The notes beneath the pieces were generated by a model. That model did no database searches. It saw only the letters and a list, made by a program, of their open reading frames with translations, and was not told the origin of the DNA. Below, piece after piece: positions 40,385-51,475 of a DNA stretch of 64,000 nucleotides. Source of the stretch: Prorocentrum cordatum (Eukaryota; Sar; Dinophyceae; Prorocentrales; Prorocentraceae); assembly GCA_963575745.1 (NCBI GenBank), contig CAUYUJ010002747.1, forward strand, positions 1 through 64,000, in the 5' to 3' direction. The number at the start of each line of letters is the position of its first letter. Position 1 is the first letter of the stretch. The position numbers and the translations under genes were made by a program.

Positions 40385-40429
40385 CTTAAGCACGATGGTC
40401 CAAGTGGTTGCGTCCTTCTGGCCTCGCTG

Positions 40430-42420
40430 CGCTCATCTCGGCATCTCGGCGCACACCTGACATGCTGCGCGGCCCCACAGGGAGCTCCAGCGAAGGCCTC
40501 AGTGGCTGTGTTCGAGTGGCGTCGCCGCACCCACTTCATCACACCCCTCGCACGCTTCGCGGCCCCATAGGGAGCTGCGCCAGAGTCCCCAGTCGTTGCG
40601 TTAGCTGCATTCGCAAGAAATCGCCGCCACTATTCTGGCACACCTCACACGCTTCGTGGCTCAATAGGGAGCTACGCCGAAAGCCCCATCGAAGTGCTCA
40701 CATGCGGCGGCGCACATATCTCGGCGCACCCTTCACACGCTTCATGGCCCCACAGGGACCTCTGCCGAAGGCCTCAATGACTGCGTTAGCATGGCGTCGC
40801 CGCACCCATTCCGGCACACCCCTCACGCGTGCCGTGGCCCGAGACGGGTGCGTCGACGCCATGCGCACGCAGACATTAGTGCCTTCGGCGGAGCTCCTTG
40901 TGGGGCCCTGAAGCGTCTGAGGGGTGTGCCGAAATCGGTGGGGCGACGCCACGCGAGCGCAGCGGAACTCTCCTATGGGGCCACAGAGCGTGTGAGGGGT
41001 GTGCCAAAATTGGTGGGGCGCCGAATTGGGCGCCGAATTGGGCGCCTTCGGTGGACCCCTCTATGAGGCCAAGAAGCGTGTGAGACGTGTGCCGAAATGG
41101 AAGCGGCGTCTCCATACGTATGCAGCCACTGGGGCTGGCGGCGGAGCTCCCTTTAGGGCCACGATGCGTGTAAGCGGTGTGATGAAGTGGGTGGGGCGAC
41201 GCCATGCGAACGCAGCCACGGGGGCCTTCGGCGGTGCTCCCCAGTTTGCCACGAAGCGTGTGAGGGGTGTGCTGACATGGGTGCGGCGACGCCTTGCGAA
41301 CGCTGCGACTGGGGCCTTCGGCGGAGCTCCCCATGGGGCAGCGAAATATTGAGAGGGGTGTGCCGACATGGGTGCGGCGACGCCATGCGAACGCAGCCAT
41401 TGGAACCTTCGGCGGAGCTCCCCATGGGGCAGCGACATATTGTTTGGGATGTGCCGACATGGGTGCGGCGACGCCATGCGAATGCAGCTCGTGGGGCCTT
41501 CTGGGAGGCTTCCTGTGGGGCCACGGAGCATGTGAGGGGTGCGCCGAAATGGGCGCGGGGATTTCTGTGAACATTGCCACTGGGTCCTTCGGTGGAACTC
41601 CCCGTGGGGCAACGAAACGTGTGAGGGGTGTGCCGACGTGGGCGCGGCGACGCCATGCCAGCGCAGCCATAGGAGCCTTCGGTTGACCTCTTCTATTGGG
41701 CCATGAACGTGTGAGGGGTGCGCTGAAATGGGCGCTGGGACGCATGTGAGCACTGCCACTAGGGCCCGCGGTGTGAGGCGTGTGCTGGAATGGGAGCGGC
41801 GACGCCATGCGGACGCAGCCACGGGGGCCTTCGGCGGTGCTCCCCAGTTTGCCACAAAGCTTGTGATGGGTATGCTGACATGGGTGCGGCGACACCTTGC
41901 GAACGCAGCCGATGGGTCCTTTTATGGATGTCCTTGTGGGGCTACGAAGCATGCGAGGGGTGTGTTGACATTGGTGCGGTCACGCCATGCGAACGCTGTC
42001 ACTGTGGCCTTCGGCGGAGCTCCCCATGGTGCAGCGACATATTGTTAGGGGGTGTGCCGACATGGGTGCGGCGACGCCATGCGAACGCAGCCATTGAGGC
42101 CTTCGTTGAAGAGGATGTGAGGGGTGTGCCGAAATGGGCGCTGGGACGCATGTGAGCACTGCCACTGGGGCGTTGGGTCGAGCTCCCTATGAGGCCACAA
42201 AACCTGTGAGCGGTAGGGGGTGGTAGGAGGGAGGAGGGGGAGCAGGAGGTGTGAGGGGTTTGCGTTGAATTCCTTATGGGGCCAAGGGAGCAGGGGTGGT
42301 AGGAGGGAGGAGGGGGAGCAGAAGGTGTGAGGAGGAGGGGGACTTCGGGGCGCTGCTGATTCAGAACGAGGACCCCGCACCACAGGATGGTCGGGAACAC
42401 TTGTTCGAGTTGACGGACAA
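40430..42420 (-). mobile_element. Satellite-bearing composite element D (inverse orientation)
   Basis: About 18 degenerate copies of a ~90-100-bp unit (in this orientation GTGAGGGGTGTGCCGAAATG … CTTCGGCGGAGCTCCCCATG) fill 40430-42200. The inverse of the leader seen at the other three elements lies at about 42350-42420: reading the minus strand, CCCGACCATCCTGTGGTG is followed by GGGTCCTCGTTCTGAA. Long frames on both strands (for example minus 40876-41952) come from the stop-free unit. Confidence 0.7.
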
Positions 42421-42880
42421 CTGTGCAGTTCACGTCGCGTTGCCGCGTTTCCATCTAGAAAGGAGGAACACATCTCGATCCCTGCTGTCCCCCTCCCTCG
42501 AAGAAGAGTAAGACAACTGCACAAACACATACCCTGTCCGAGCGCCGCGCGGATCTCCTGGATCGGCGTTGGACCCCCTTTCCTTGGCGCGCGCAGCGCG
42601 TCTGGGGCGGCGCGGGAGGCGCCGCCAGGGTGCCCCACCGCAGACCAAAGAAGTCCACGCGGAGCTCCGACAGCTTACGATAATACCGCGTGGTCTCCTT
42701 CCACCATCCCTCTACTGCCCCAACCGTTTACAGTGGAGACCCATGCCAAGACACCCTGTTTGCCTCCAGGGTGCCCTCGGTGTCATGGGTGTCAATGGTT
42801 TTGCTGTGGAAAGCGCGACGCTCCCACACAAAACATCAACGGACGGCCTGGGGTCTCAGGGTTGGGTTTCTTGTGGTCTA

Positions 42881-43057
42881 CAGTCGGGGCGCTGAAGACG
42901 GAACCCTTTTCGTTTGGGAGGGGCTTGGTGTCCCTTGATTGTTTTACAGTTTTCCTTGGGTTGTCCTGAGGTTTTCCATGGGAAATCAAAGTTTGACGTA
43001 TGGGAAAAAAGGGACCTCGCTCCTTATCTCGGGTTCCTTAGGTCAACGCCCCGACAG
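42881..43057 (-). mobile_element. MITE family A, copy 2, with TA target duplication
   Basis: A 177-bp element flanked by TA on both sides (42879-42880 and 43058-43059). Left end CAGTCGGGGCGCTGAAGACG; right end, reverse complemented, CTGTCGGGGCGTTGACCTAA. Its reverse complement aligns end to end with 24379-24554, including CAAACTTTGATTTCCCATGG near TTAAACTTCGATTCCCCATC. Confidence 0.9.
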
Positions 43058-43559
43058 TATATTTCAGAGAAGGGCGGAATCTGGAGGACCAGCCCGTGGC
43101 CTCCACACGACACCATCCACATGCCTCCCGCAGGGCTGCGCCTCTTCCCGTCTCGCCCAGTGGAGCGCGGCCCACCGCGGGAGCCGCACCAGACGCTCGT
43201 TCGCTCGCTCGCCCTCGCCTGCCGCTCGGGCGCGCTCGGGCGCTCGGCTGCTGCTCGGGCGCTCCCCCCCTCGCCTCCATGCCCAGTGGCGCCCGCGTTT
43301 GTGGTGGTTGTTGTTGTTGTTTTGTGTGTGTTTGCTGGTGGGATAAGATGGACATAGCGTTGTCTTGTTAGGGCCGACGCCGCCTGACGATCTCCGATGC
43401 TCCTCGATGCTCCTCGGCCGTCCTCGGTCCTGCTTCCCGGCCTCTGATCCTCGATGCGATCTTCGGTCATCGATGCCCGTTCCTCCTCTTTCCTCCAGTG
43501 CGCGCTGGCGTGCGCGTGCGGCCAAGGAGGCAGAGAAGGAGTGGGAGGGGATGCGGAAG

Positions 43560-44265
43560 AGAGAAAGGCCATGATGCTGATGCTGATGATCATGCAGATG
43601 ATGCTGATGATGATATGGATGCTGATGATGCTGAGGAGGAGGAGGATGACGATGTTGCGGCTGCTGATGACGATGGCGAGGATCACGACGACGACGGCGA
43701 CGGCGACGACGACGATGATGATGATGATGCTGATGACGATGCTTATGAAGCTGAGGATGAGGATGATGATCGTACTGATGATGATGAGGAGGATGAGGAG
43801 CATGATCATACTCATGATGATGAAGACGAGGAGGATGAGAAAGATTATGCTGATCATAATGATGATGAGGCTGATGATGATGCTGTTGGTGGTGATGATG
43901 ATCATGATGATGCTGATGATGATGAGGATGATGATCATACTGTTAATGACGATGATGAGGATGATGAGCATGATCAGGATGCTGATGATGATGATGATGA
44001 TGCGGCTGCTGATGATGGTGAGATGATGATGATGATGCTGATGATGGTGATGGTGATGGTCATGGTGATGGTGATGGTGGTGATGATGATGCTGATGATG
44101 CTGATGATGCTGATGATGCTGATGGTGATGGTGATGATGCTGATGGTGCTGATGATGCTGATGCCTGTTGATGGTGATGATGATGCTGAGGAGGCGGAGG
44201 AGGAGGAGGAGGAGGAGGAGGAGCTGGAGGAGCTGGAGGAGGAGGAGGAATTGGAGGAAGGAAGA
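43560..44265. repeat. ATG/GAT trinucleotide-rich tract
   Basis: Degenerate (GAT)n with GCT, GAG and GGT variants. Plus frames read poly-Asp/Glu/His or poly-Met/Leu; minus frames read poly-Ile/His/Ser. No evidence of real protein until the minus-strand exon at 44266. Confidence 0.9.
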
Positions 44266-44640
44266 CATAGTCCGCAGCTGAGAACAGGTCAACGAGTTCC
44301 GAAGCCTCCCCCGAAGAAGGACGGAGGCCTCTGGAGGCCTCGTCGAGCCTCCTGAGCTGCTCATCCCTGGTGGATGCAGCATGGGACGGCCCGCGGCACA
44401 GAACCTGGAGGGCCCGTGAGAGCACGAGGAATCCCGCACATCCAGAGCAAACGGTCACACGCGTATGCTTCTTGATCACATGGCCTTTAGTAGAACCTTC
44501 AGCCACAGCCGCCGCACCCCGCCACCTCGACAGGGATTTCGGGAGGTCGGTGGGGCGCACGGACACCGGCCTCCGCCACAGCAGCAGCTTTCAACGGCCG
44601 CGCGGCCCCATCAAGGCCTTGGAGCCACTTCTGGCCTTTG
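44266..44640 (-). pseudogene. LINE C-terminal Cys-containing segment (minus-strand LINE tail)
   Basis: The minus frame reads SLSRWRGAAAVAEGSTKGHV, IKKHTRVTVCSGCAGFLVLS, RALQVLCRGPSHAASTRDEQ and LRRLDEASRGLRPSSGEASE. The 'H.R…C..C……L…C.G' arrangement followed by 'LRRL..G..P' resembles the Cys-rich tail that I recall downstream of RNase H in dinoflagellate LINE-like polyproteins. It runs into Pro-rich frames at the microsatellite. It is the likely 3' end of the element at 45.1-53.1 kb. Confidence 0.4.
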
Positions 44641-45132
44641 AGGGCCGATACACCTGTAAGACGGCAGTGCTTGGACGGCCCATTTCAACCATGCTGGAGT
44701 GTACTCGCCGTACGAGCCCGAACAAGTCATTTGATACACCTACACCTAACCTCGCCATTCAGATCATTGAGAAAGAACTGATGGCCATGCAAGCTGAGGC
44801 GGGTCAGCGGAGGGGCTCGCGCTGCGGCTGAAGGCGGCGAGTTGTCCGTCCAATTCTTCTGGCGGTTCATTCGGGCGGCAGTTCAATAAATAAAGCAAAG
44901 GGCTGCATATCTACGAATTCCACAAGCGAGCTCGGGGTCCCAGGCGTGGCCTTCCTCGGTATCGTTTATCCGATCCCAATTCCCATCCCCATCCCCTTCG
45001 AGACCCCCACCAAATTACCACCCCAGTTGGGGATACACCCCTCGAAACTCGAAGGGAACGGCCTGTATCCCCATCTAGGGGGGGTAAGTCGGCCATTGGG
45101 GCCCAGGCCACGCCGCTGGGGATGGGGATCGG

Positions 45133-45828
45133 TTAAACAATGCTCACTTCCTCAGCCGACGACAAGAGGTCAGTGGCCCTCAAGGCCTGAAGTTCGGCCA
45201 CGCGTTCCGCGCGCCCCACGGCCTGCACTGGCCCCGCCAGGGAGGCAAAACGAGCGCGATTGGGCTGGAGGTTCATGTCGAGCTGGACAGTCGACCAGCC
45301 AACTCGACGGGCCTCAGGATCCGACGGGCGCTGAGCGTTTCCATCCTGCCACGTCACAGGCCCGCGCGTACCGCCCACTCCCCCCCACTCCCAGATCTCG
45401 GTGCGCTCGGACACCTGCGGAACCTGGACAGAGAGCTTGGGGAACTTATCACTAAGACACAGGGTCTCCCAGTCAACCACTGCCCAGGGCTCCGAGGGCC
45501 TCCCTATGAGAAGCATGGCTTTCAGGCAACACCTCGAAGGAACCCTCGGCCTCTTCCTCATCGGGCTCGAGCAAGCTGGGCAGAAGCAGCCGTCCGGAGA
45601 ACCGCGCGCTCCACGTGCAGCATCGGTGCTCTCTGAGCCCCCAGGCTCGAGAGGCGGGCAGGCGTCGGCAGGCGGTCCGCCTGCGGCGCCCTCGAGGCGC
45701 CCGGCGGGGAGCCGGTCGCAGATCTCGAAGTCCGATTCGCAGAGACTACGCCCAGGCATCATGCGCAGCCTCTCGGAGGAGGCAAGGTACCCATCCATAC
45801 CTCTCCCCTCCCTCCATTTCCACTTTTT
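45133..45828 (-). pseudogene. LINE RNase H-like domain
   Basis: The minus frame includes WAVVDWETLCLSDKFPKLSV, then VTWQDGNAQRPSDPEARRVG, WSTVQLDMNLQPNRARFASL and AGPVQAVGRAERVAELQALR. The order 'W.DG……P..RR.GW….' then 'L.G..Q.V.RAE..AL' matches the RNase H domain of dinoflagellate LINE-like elements, although the usual second acidic residue reads within RAERVAE. The N-terminal part (45450-45830) is weaker, with a CPACSS piece. Positions above 45829 are a satellite element, so the ORF is interrupted there. Confidence 0.5.
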
Positions 45829-47800
45829 TTCAAACAATCCGGTGGTTTTGGGCTCTCGTTTTGAAGAGACGGTCCCCGCGTTCTCCTTCCTTTCTTCCTC
45901 CTCCCCCTCCTCCTTCCTCCCAGCACCCCTCAGGCGCTTCGTGGCCCCATAGGAGCTCCGCCGAAGCTCTCAGTGACGCAGTTCGCATGCGTCCCCGCCA
46001 CCCTTTTCGGCGCACCTCTCACACGTTTAATGGCCCAAGAGGAAGTTCCACCGTAGGTCCCAATGGCGCAGTTCGCATGCGTCTCCGCCATTTATTTCGG
46101 CACACCCCTCACACGTTTCGTGGCCTCATAGGGAGCTCCGCTGAAGGTCCCAGTGGCGCAGTTCGCATGCGTCCCCGCCACCCATTTCGGCACACCCCTC
46201 ACACGTTTTGTGGCCCTTTGCCATAGGAGCTCCGTTGAAGGTATTCGCCCGCGCCAATCATTTCGGCACAACCCGTCACACGTTTGGGCCCCGTAGGAGC
46301 TCAACCGAAGGCCTTAGTGGCACAGTTTACATGCGTCCCCGCCGCAAATTTCGGCGCACCCCTCACACGTTTCGTGGCCCCATAGGAGCTCCGCCGAAGG
46401 TCCTAGAGGCGCAGTTCGCATGAGTTCCCGCCACCCATTTTGGCACACATCTCACACGTGTCGTGGGCCCATGGGGAGCTCCACCGAAGGCCCCAGTGGT
46501 ACAGCTTACATGCGTCCCCGCCACCCATTTCGGCACACCCCTCACACGTTTCGTGGCCCCATAGGGAGCTCCACCGAAGACCCCAGTGGCACAGTTCGCA
46601 TGCGTCCGCGCCACCTATATCGGCACACCCCTCACACGTTTCGTGGCCCCATAGGGAACTCCACCGAAGGCCCCAGTGGCACAGTTTACATGCGTCCCCG
46701 CCGTCCAATGTCGGCGCACCCCTCACACGGTTCGTGGCCCCATAGGAAGTTCCACCGTAGTTCGCAATGGCGCAATTCGCATGCGTCTCCGTCACCCATT
46801 TCGGCACACCTCTCGCACGTGTCGTGGGCCCATGGGGAGGTCCACCGAAGGCCCCAGTGGTACAGCTTACATGCGTCCCCGCTACCCATTTCGGCACAAA
46901 CCTCACGCGGTTCGTTGCCCGGTTCGTGGCCCCATAGGAAGTTCCATCGAAGACCCCAGTGGCACAGTGTAAATGCGTCCCCGCCACCCATGTCAGCACA
47001 CCCCTCACACGGTTCGTGGCCCCATAGGGAGTTCCACCCCAGGCCCCAGCGGTACAGTTTACGTGCGTCCCCGCCACCCATTTCGGCACACCCCTCACAC
47101 GGTTCTTGGCCCCACAGGAAGTTCCACCGAAGGCCCCAGTGGCACAGTTTACTTGCGCCCCCGCTACCCGTTTCGGGACACCCCTCACACAATTCGTGGC
47201 CACACATAGGGAGTTCCACCGAAGGCCCCAGCGGCACAGTTTACCTGCGTCCCCGCCACCCAGTTCGGCACACCCCTCACACGTTTCGTGGCCTCATAGG
47301 AAGCTCCGCTGAAGGTCCCAGTGGCGCAGTTCGCATGCGTCCCCGCCACCCATTTCGGCACACCCCTCACACGTTTCGCGGCCCCATAAGGAGTTCTTTC
47401 GAAGGCCCCAGGGTGTGCGACCACATGTGTCCCCGCCACCCAATGTCGGCACACCCCTCGCACGGTTCGTGGCCCCATGGGGAGCTCTACCGAAGGCCCC
47501 ATTGGTGCGTCCACATGCGCCCCAGGAATTCATTTGGGCACACCCCTCACACGGTTCGTGGCCCCATAGGGAGCTCCACCGAAGGTCCCAGGGGGGGCGC
47601 CCACATGCGTCCCAGGCATACATTTCGGCACACCCCTCACATGGTTCGTCTCATCTTTTTCGCGGTACTCGCAGCTGCATATGGTTGGGTCTTTCGTCAG
47701 GCCAGTTTGGGCCTCCCCAGAGGCCCTCGTCGCCACCGCTGGATTCGCTTCGAAAACCTGGTCAGAACGCATACCGGGAGAGATCCGGGGAGCAGCGGTA
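45829..47800 (+). mobile_element. Satellite-bearing composite element A, nested in a LINE
   Basis: A leader (GGGCTCTCGTTTTGAAGAGA near 45850-45870) is followed by a pyrimidine-rich stretch, then a tandem array of ~90-bp units (45920-47650; TTTCGGCACACCCCTCACAC, GTTTCGTGGCCCCATAGGGA, GCTCCACCGAAGGCCCCAGT…), and a trailer (GCAGCTGCATATGGTTGGGT at 47670-47690 through about 47790). LINE reading on the minus strand stops at 47.66-47.9 kb (RT side) and resumes at 45.83 kb (RNase H side), so the element splits the LINE. Confidence 0.65.
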
Positions 47801-49712
47801 TCGGTACCGTTTGGTTTCCCAGTTTCCTGGATGAGCAGGCGGTCTGCCAACTTCTGTACCTGCCAGCGGTTCACACCATCCTGCAGCAAATTCTTCAATT
47901 CCGCGGGCGGCACCTGCAGCGGGTCGTAGATCACGCCGCGGTCCGAGCAATAGTAGTGGTGGGCCCCAGGGGAAGTTCAGCCGATGCGAGCCATAGTGAT
48001 GCGGCAGCCAGAAGGCCCCTCGCAGTAGCCCGCGTGAAACCTCGTCCAGCATCCGTAGCCTTCACCAGGGCTTGCCATCCGGCTCGCAGCTCGCTGAGAT
48101 GTACTCGGCCATCCCATGCGAAGCAGTGGTATCGGCGCAGCAAATTGGTCGTCGTGTCGAAGATGGGATCGTATTGCACCTACCACTGGCAGCACAGGTA
48201 CGCAGTCCTGCGTGCACGAGGCTGTGCACCCACAAGCATCGCAGCCACTGCCCGCATCTGCCGAAGTAGGGCATCAGAGAGGCCAGCCACTCCTGCTCCA
48301 TGGGCGACTTCAGGCTGAGCCCCCCAACGCCACAGTACCGATGCACGCCTGCCAGACACAGCCCTGAACATCGTCAACCTCCGCTGCCGTTGTCGAAGGG
48401 CCTGCATTTACCACTCCGTTGCCTTGTGGGAGGATCTCCAACGCGCAGACGAACAGGTTGGGCGCCAGCCTGAGTTCGTGAAATTGAGCTGCGAGCCGAG
48501 GATCCTGGGGTCCTGCTCGAAAGCCTTGACGGCAGTAGCAAGTGCTCGGACGCCACCAGCATCGACGCCCGTGCATTGCAAAGACACTTCATCAACCAAC
48601 GCCTTGGCAGTAATGCCAGCGTAAAGGAGCTTGACGCAAAATCTGTTCCTCAACGTTTGCATCTCAAGCATGCGCCGCGTGGATGCAACTTGCCAACATC
48701 CCCGGATAAGGGATGAACCTGTCATTGAATTTGCAGTGGCTTTGTCGACGGTGGGGAAGGACATGCACGTGGATCGACGTCCAGAGCAGTCGCGGATGAT
48801 CTCTCAAGGCCATGCCTTCCATGAACAGTTGGGATGGCCTCGCCGCGTCGAAAGCCCTGGTCAGATCATCTAACACGGCTGTAGCTGAACATTGCCCAAG
48901 AAGAACGGCCAGCTCGGATTGCAGGTTGTGGGAAACAAGCGTTGTCCGACCATATGCGCCGCGCACGATTGCCCCACGCTTGCTCGCACTTGCGGCCAGA
49001 CTCCCACTGACGAGAGGGCCCACGACGAAGATGGCCCCATGCCCGCATGAACGTTCGGACCACTGCGATGGGCCGATGTCTAGCATCGGGCTTCGGGATG
49101 CGGCGAGTCATCGACCATAGCCTGTCCACTGGCCACTCGTACAACGTTTCGCACCTTTGGAAATACCAGGCAGAGCCACTGCGTGTGCAGCCCAGAAGGG
49201 CCAGTACATTTCTTCTTTGGAGAATCGTGAACCACTTTCCGAAGTTTGCCAAACCACGCAGCAGGTAAGCTAGGCCACGATGCGGCTGCAGGAGGTAGGG
49301 CAAGTTGCTGGCACTCGCGAGTAGACCATGCCCTAGCCAAGTCGGAGAGCTTTCGATTGACTCTGTCGTGTGGTTGGTCAGCCTCGAAATTCAGATCGCC
49401 AGGCCCGCCTGCTGCCATGGGAAGTGCACCCGTAGGAAACAACTCCACCTGGTCCATGGCCCGCACCTTGGAAACGCGATGCGCCAAGGAACCTCGAGCA
49501 AACGCCTCTGATGACCAGTTGGCCCACGCCAGCCTGGCCGAGCGAATGGATTCAACCCGTCTTTTGCGGGCATCTGTCCTTGCCGAGCGGAAGGTATCAT
49601 CGAACCCAGGCGCCGCCAGCACTTGCAAGCCCATGGCGTTGAGCGTTGCCGAAGCCACCCGTCTCCCCGCACAGCGCTTGCAAGATAGTAGAACACTGCA
49701 CCCCGTCGGCAC
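47660..49712 (-). pseudogene. LINE reverse transcriptase, decayed
   Basis: Minus-strand RT blocks in order with frame changes: LAWANWSSEAFARGSLAHRV and SLPAAWFGKLRKVVHDSPKK (49.56-49.25 kb), HRPIAVVRTFMRAWGHLRRG (about 49.07-49.0 kb), TAVLDDLTRAFDAARPSQLF (about 48.88-48.83 kb; motif A with D..RAFD), ALVDEVSLQCTGVDAGGVRA (about 48.60-48.55 kb; motif C region, VDEV in place of xDDx) and QLNFTNSGWRPT. Thumb-like text continues to MIYDPLQVPPAELKNLLQDG (47.93-47.88 kb). The blocks match a dinoflagellate LINE type. Several frameshifts make it non-functional. Confidence 0.65.
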
Positions 49713-49714
49713 TG

Positions 49715-51010
49715 CGCATGATGGCGTTCAGCTGTGTGTTAGTGACCAGGGCCCGCAGATGGTCCCGCTCACGCCGTCAATGAAGCATCCAGCGAAGTGC
49801 GACAGTGTTCCGCGCCCGCGCGCAAGGTCGGGTGTGCGTCCGCTTCAGTGGGGACACCACTGGAGCTACCTCCATGCAAATTGAGGCTGCCCACCACGTC
49901 CTTGAAACGCCTTCGCCCTGGGCGCGGCCAGGTCGCACCAATTGGTTATCTCAATGTCGATACCGCGCACGATATGGTCCCAAATTGCCGCGCGGCCAGG
50001 TGCAGCCTGTGCCTCCTCAGTCTGAACGCGCGCACCCTATCGGCGCTTCGGAGGTGATCTCCTTCGGCAACTCGGGGGCCGACCGCCGCGCAGGGACATC
50101 CCGCGCAGCCAGCGTGACCGTAGCAGACAAGTGAGGGTGGAGGGAGGCGCCTTCGTCGACCTGCACCTCGTCAGCGACCCTGGCTGGCAAATTGGCGCCG
50201 ACAGGTAGGCAAGTGAGGCGCGCGGTGACCAGCTGGAACAGCATGCGCCCGAGCCTGCTGAACGATGGTCTGCGGTAGGGTTGTTTCAATCGCCTCCGAC
50301 AGGCCTATCATGTCCAGCCGCATTCAGTTCATAGATTAAACCACTTGCCACATATACGCCGTACTGACAGGTCCAAGTCCGTCCCCCGTGTCATGGCATG
50401 TGCTGCTTGCAACGACGCCGCCTGAAACACCCTAGCGAATATGCGACTGCAAGCGACGCCCAGGCACCATCTCAGGTGGGTCCAGCTCGGGCGCCGTGAT
50501 GGGGATGCCCGTGCGTGCTAGCGCGGCGACGCCACCGGCAGTGCCCGCGGAAGACTTAGGAGACGGAGTGGCCGTTGAACAATGCCCATGTCAGCCAAGA
50601 TCGCGAGCTTGTGATTGCGTGCTGGGCAAGCGCTCAACGTCAGCGTGGTGCTCCTGGACTTTAGCGCCACCTTGGGTGGTCATAGACGGCAGGAATTCAA
50701 ATCAACAGCCACGCGAAGCCACATTGACCGTTGACCGTTGCCACCTCGCTTTTCAGTTTAGTTCCATGGCCCGTCCGTGTAGCAGACGGAGCTGCAGCAG
50801 ATCGAGCCAGAGCATGGTGCCCAACTTCCCGAGCTGCCCGATCCTTATCCTGACATGTATTTTCGAAACCTCGTGCTGCGCAGTGTGCGTCGCGGGGGGG
50901 GTCCAGCAAGTGGCGACTGCGTGCCCGAGGTGCCTCCAACAGCGGGGGCTTCCTCAGGCCACGCGTCAGCAAGACATGACGATCATCCTGAGGTGTTCCC
51001 CACGGCGGGG
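49715..51010 (-). pseudogene. LINE interior of uncertain content (endonuclease position)
   Basis: Between the ORF1-like and RT parts on the minus strand lies sequence with many stops. One frame (50289-50017) reads LPVGANLPARVADEVQVDEG. By position it should encode the LINE endonuclease, but no endonuclease catalytic motif is recognised. It contains a short direct repeat (GGCGGGGGCTTCCTCAGG-like) near 50940-51020. Confidence 0.3.
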
Positions 51011-51228
51011 GCTTCCTCAGGATTTTGCGCTCTCACGCCGCAGCGCGTCGAAGGCAACTCCCCCCCGACCGATTCCATTTGCCCAGGGCCAGATAAGGCT
51101 CTCCGCCGTCCGAGGGCGCTGGGCCTCAACCTCGCCTGGGGCGATGCAGCTCGCCGAAGCGCCCGAGACCATCGCGCGGCCGCCTAGCGCCACGTCGAGG
51201 TGCCCGGAGGGGCCGTGGTCGTCACCAT

Positions 51229-51475
51229 ACATGGTGCTGCGTGCTGCCCCCCTGTCTTGATGGAGGAGCAGGAGGAGGAAGATGATGATGATGATGATGA
51301 GGAGGAGGAGGAGGAGAAGGAGGAGGAGGAGGAGGAGGAGGAGTGAGGAGGATGATGAGGAGCAGGAGGAGGAGGAGGAGGAGGAGGAGGGAGGAGGAAG
51401 AGGAGGAGGAGGAGGAGGGAGGAGGAAGAGGAGGAGGAGGAACATAGTGTTGCGTGCTGCCCCCATGTCTTGATG
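51229..51475. repeat. GAG-rich insertion bounded by a 34-bp duplication
   Basis: A 34-nt segment beginning ACATGGTGCTGCGTGCTGCC (51229-51262) recurs as ACATAGTGTTGCGTGCTGCC (51442-51475), 31 of 34 identical. Between them is a GAT/GAG microsatellite of ~180 bp. The arrangement looks like an insertion with target duplication, or tandem duplication with expansion of the spacer. Confidence 0.8.

Noticed and set aside
41061-41855. Bacterial contamination with dense overlapping ORFs
   Set aside because: Overlaps come from a stop-free satellite. There are no operons, ribosome-binding sites or bacterial families anywhere in the window.
40430-42200. CRISPR-like array of regularly spaced repeats
   Set aside because: The whole ~90-bp unit is repeated without unique spacers, units are degenerate, and the genome is eukaryotic.
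43024-44439. 471-residue minus ORF (Ile/His/Ser-rich)
   Set aside because: Antisense of the GAT microsatellite fused to unrelated flanks. Only the unique part at 44266-44640, in another frame, is kept.
46420-48318. 632-residue plus ORF and other long ORFs in the ~90-bp satellite
   Set aside because: The unit lacks stops in several frames on both strands and the protein is simply the repeat. It crosses into antisense LINE sequence without a break in character.
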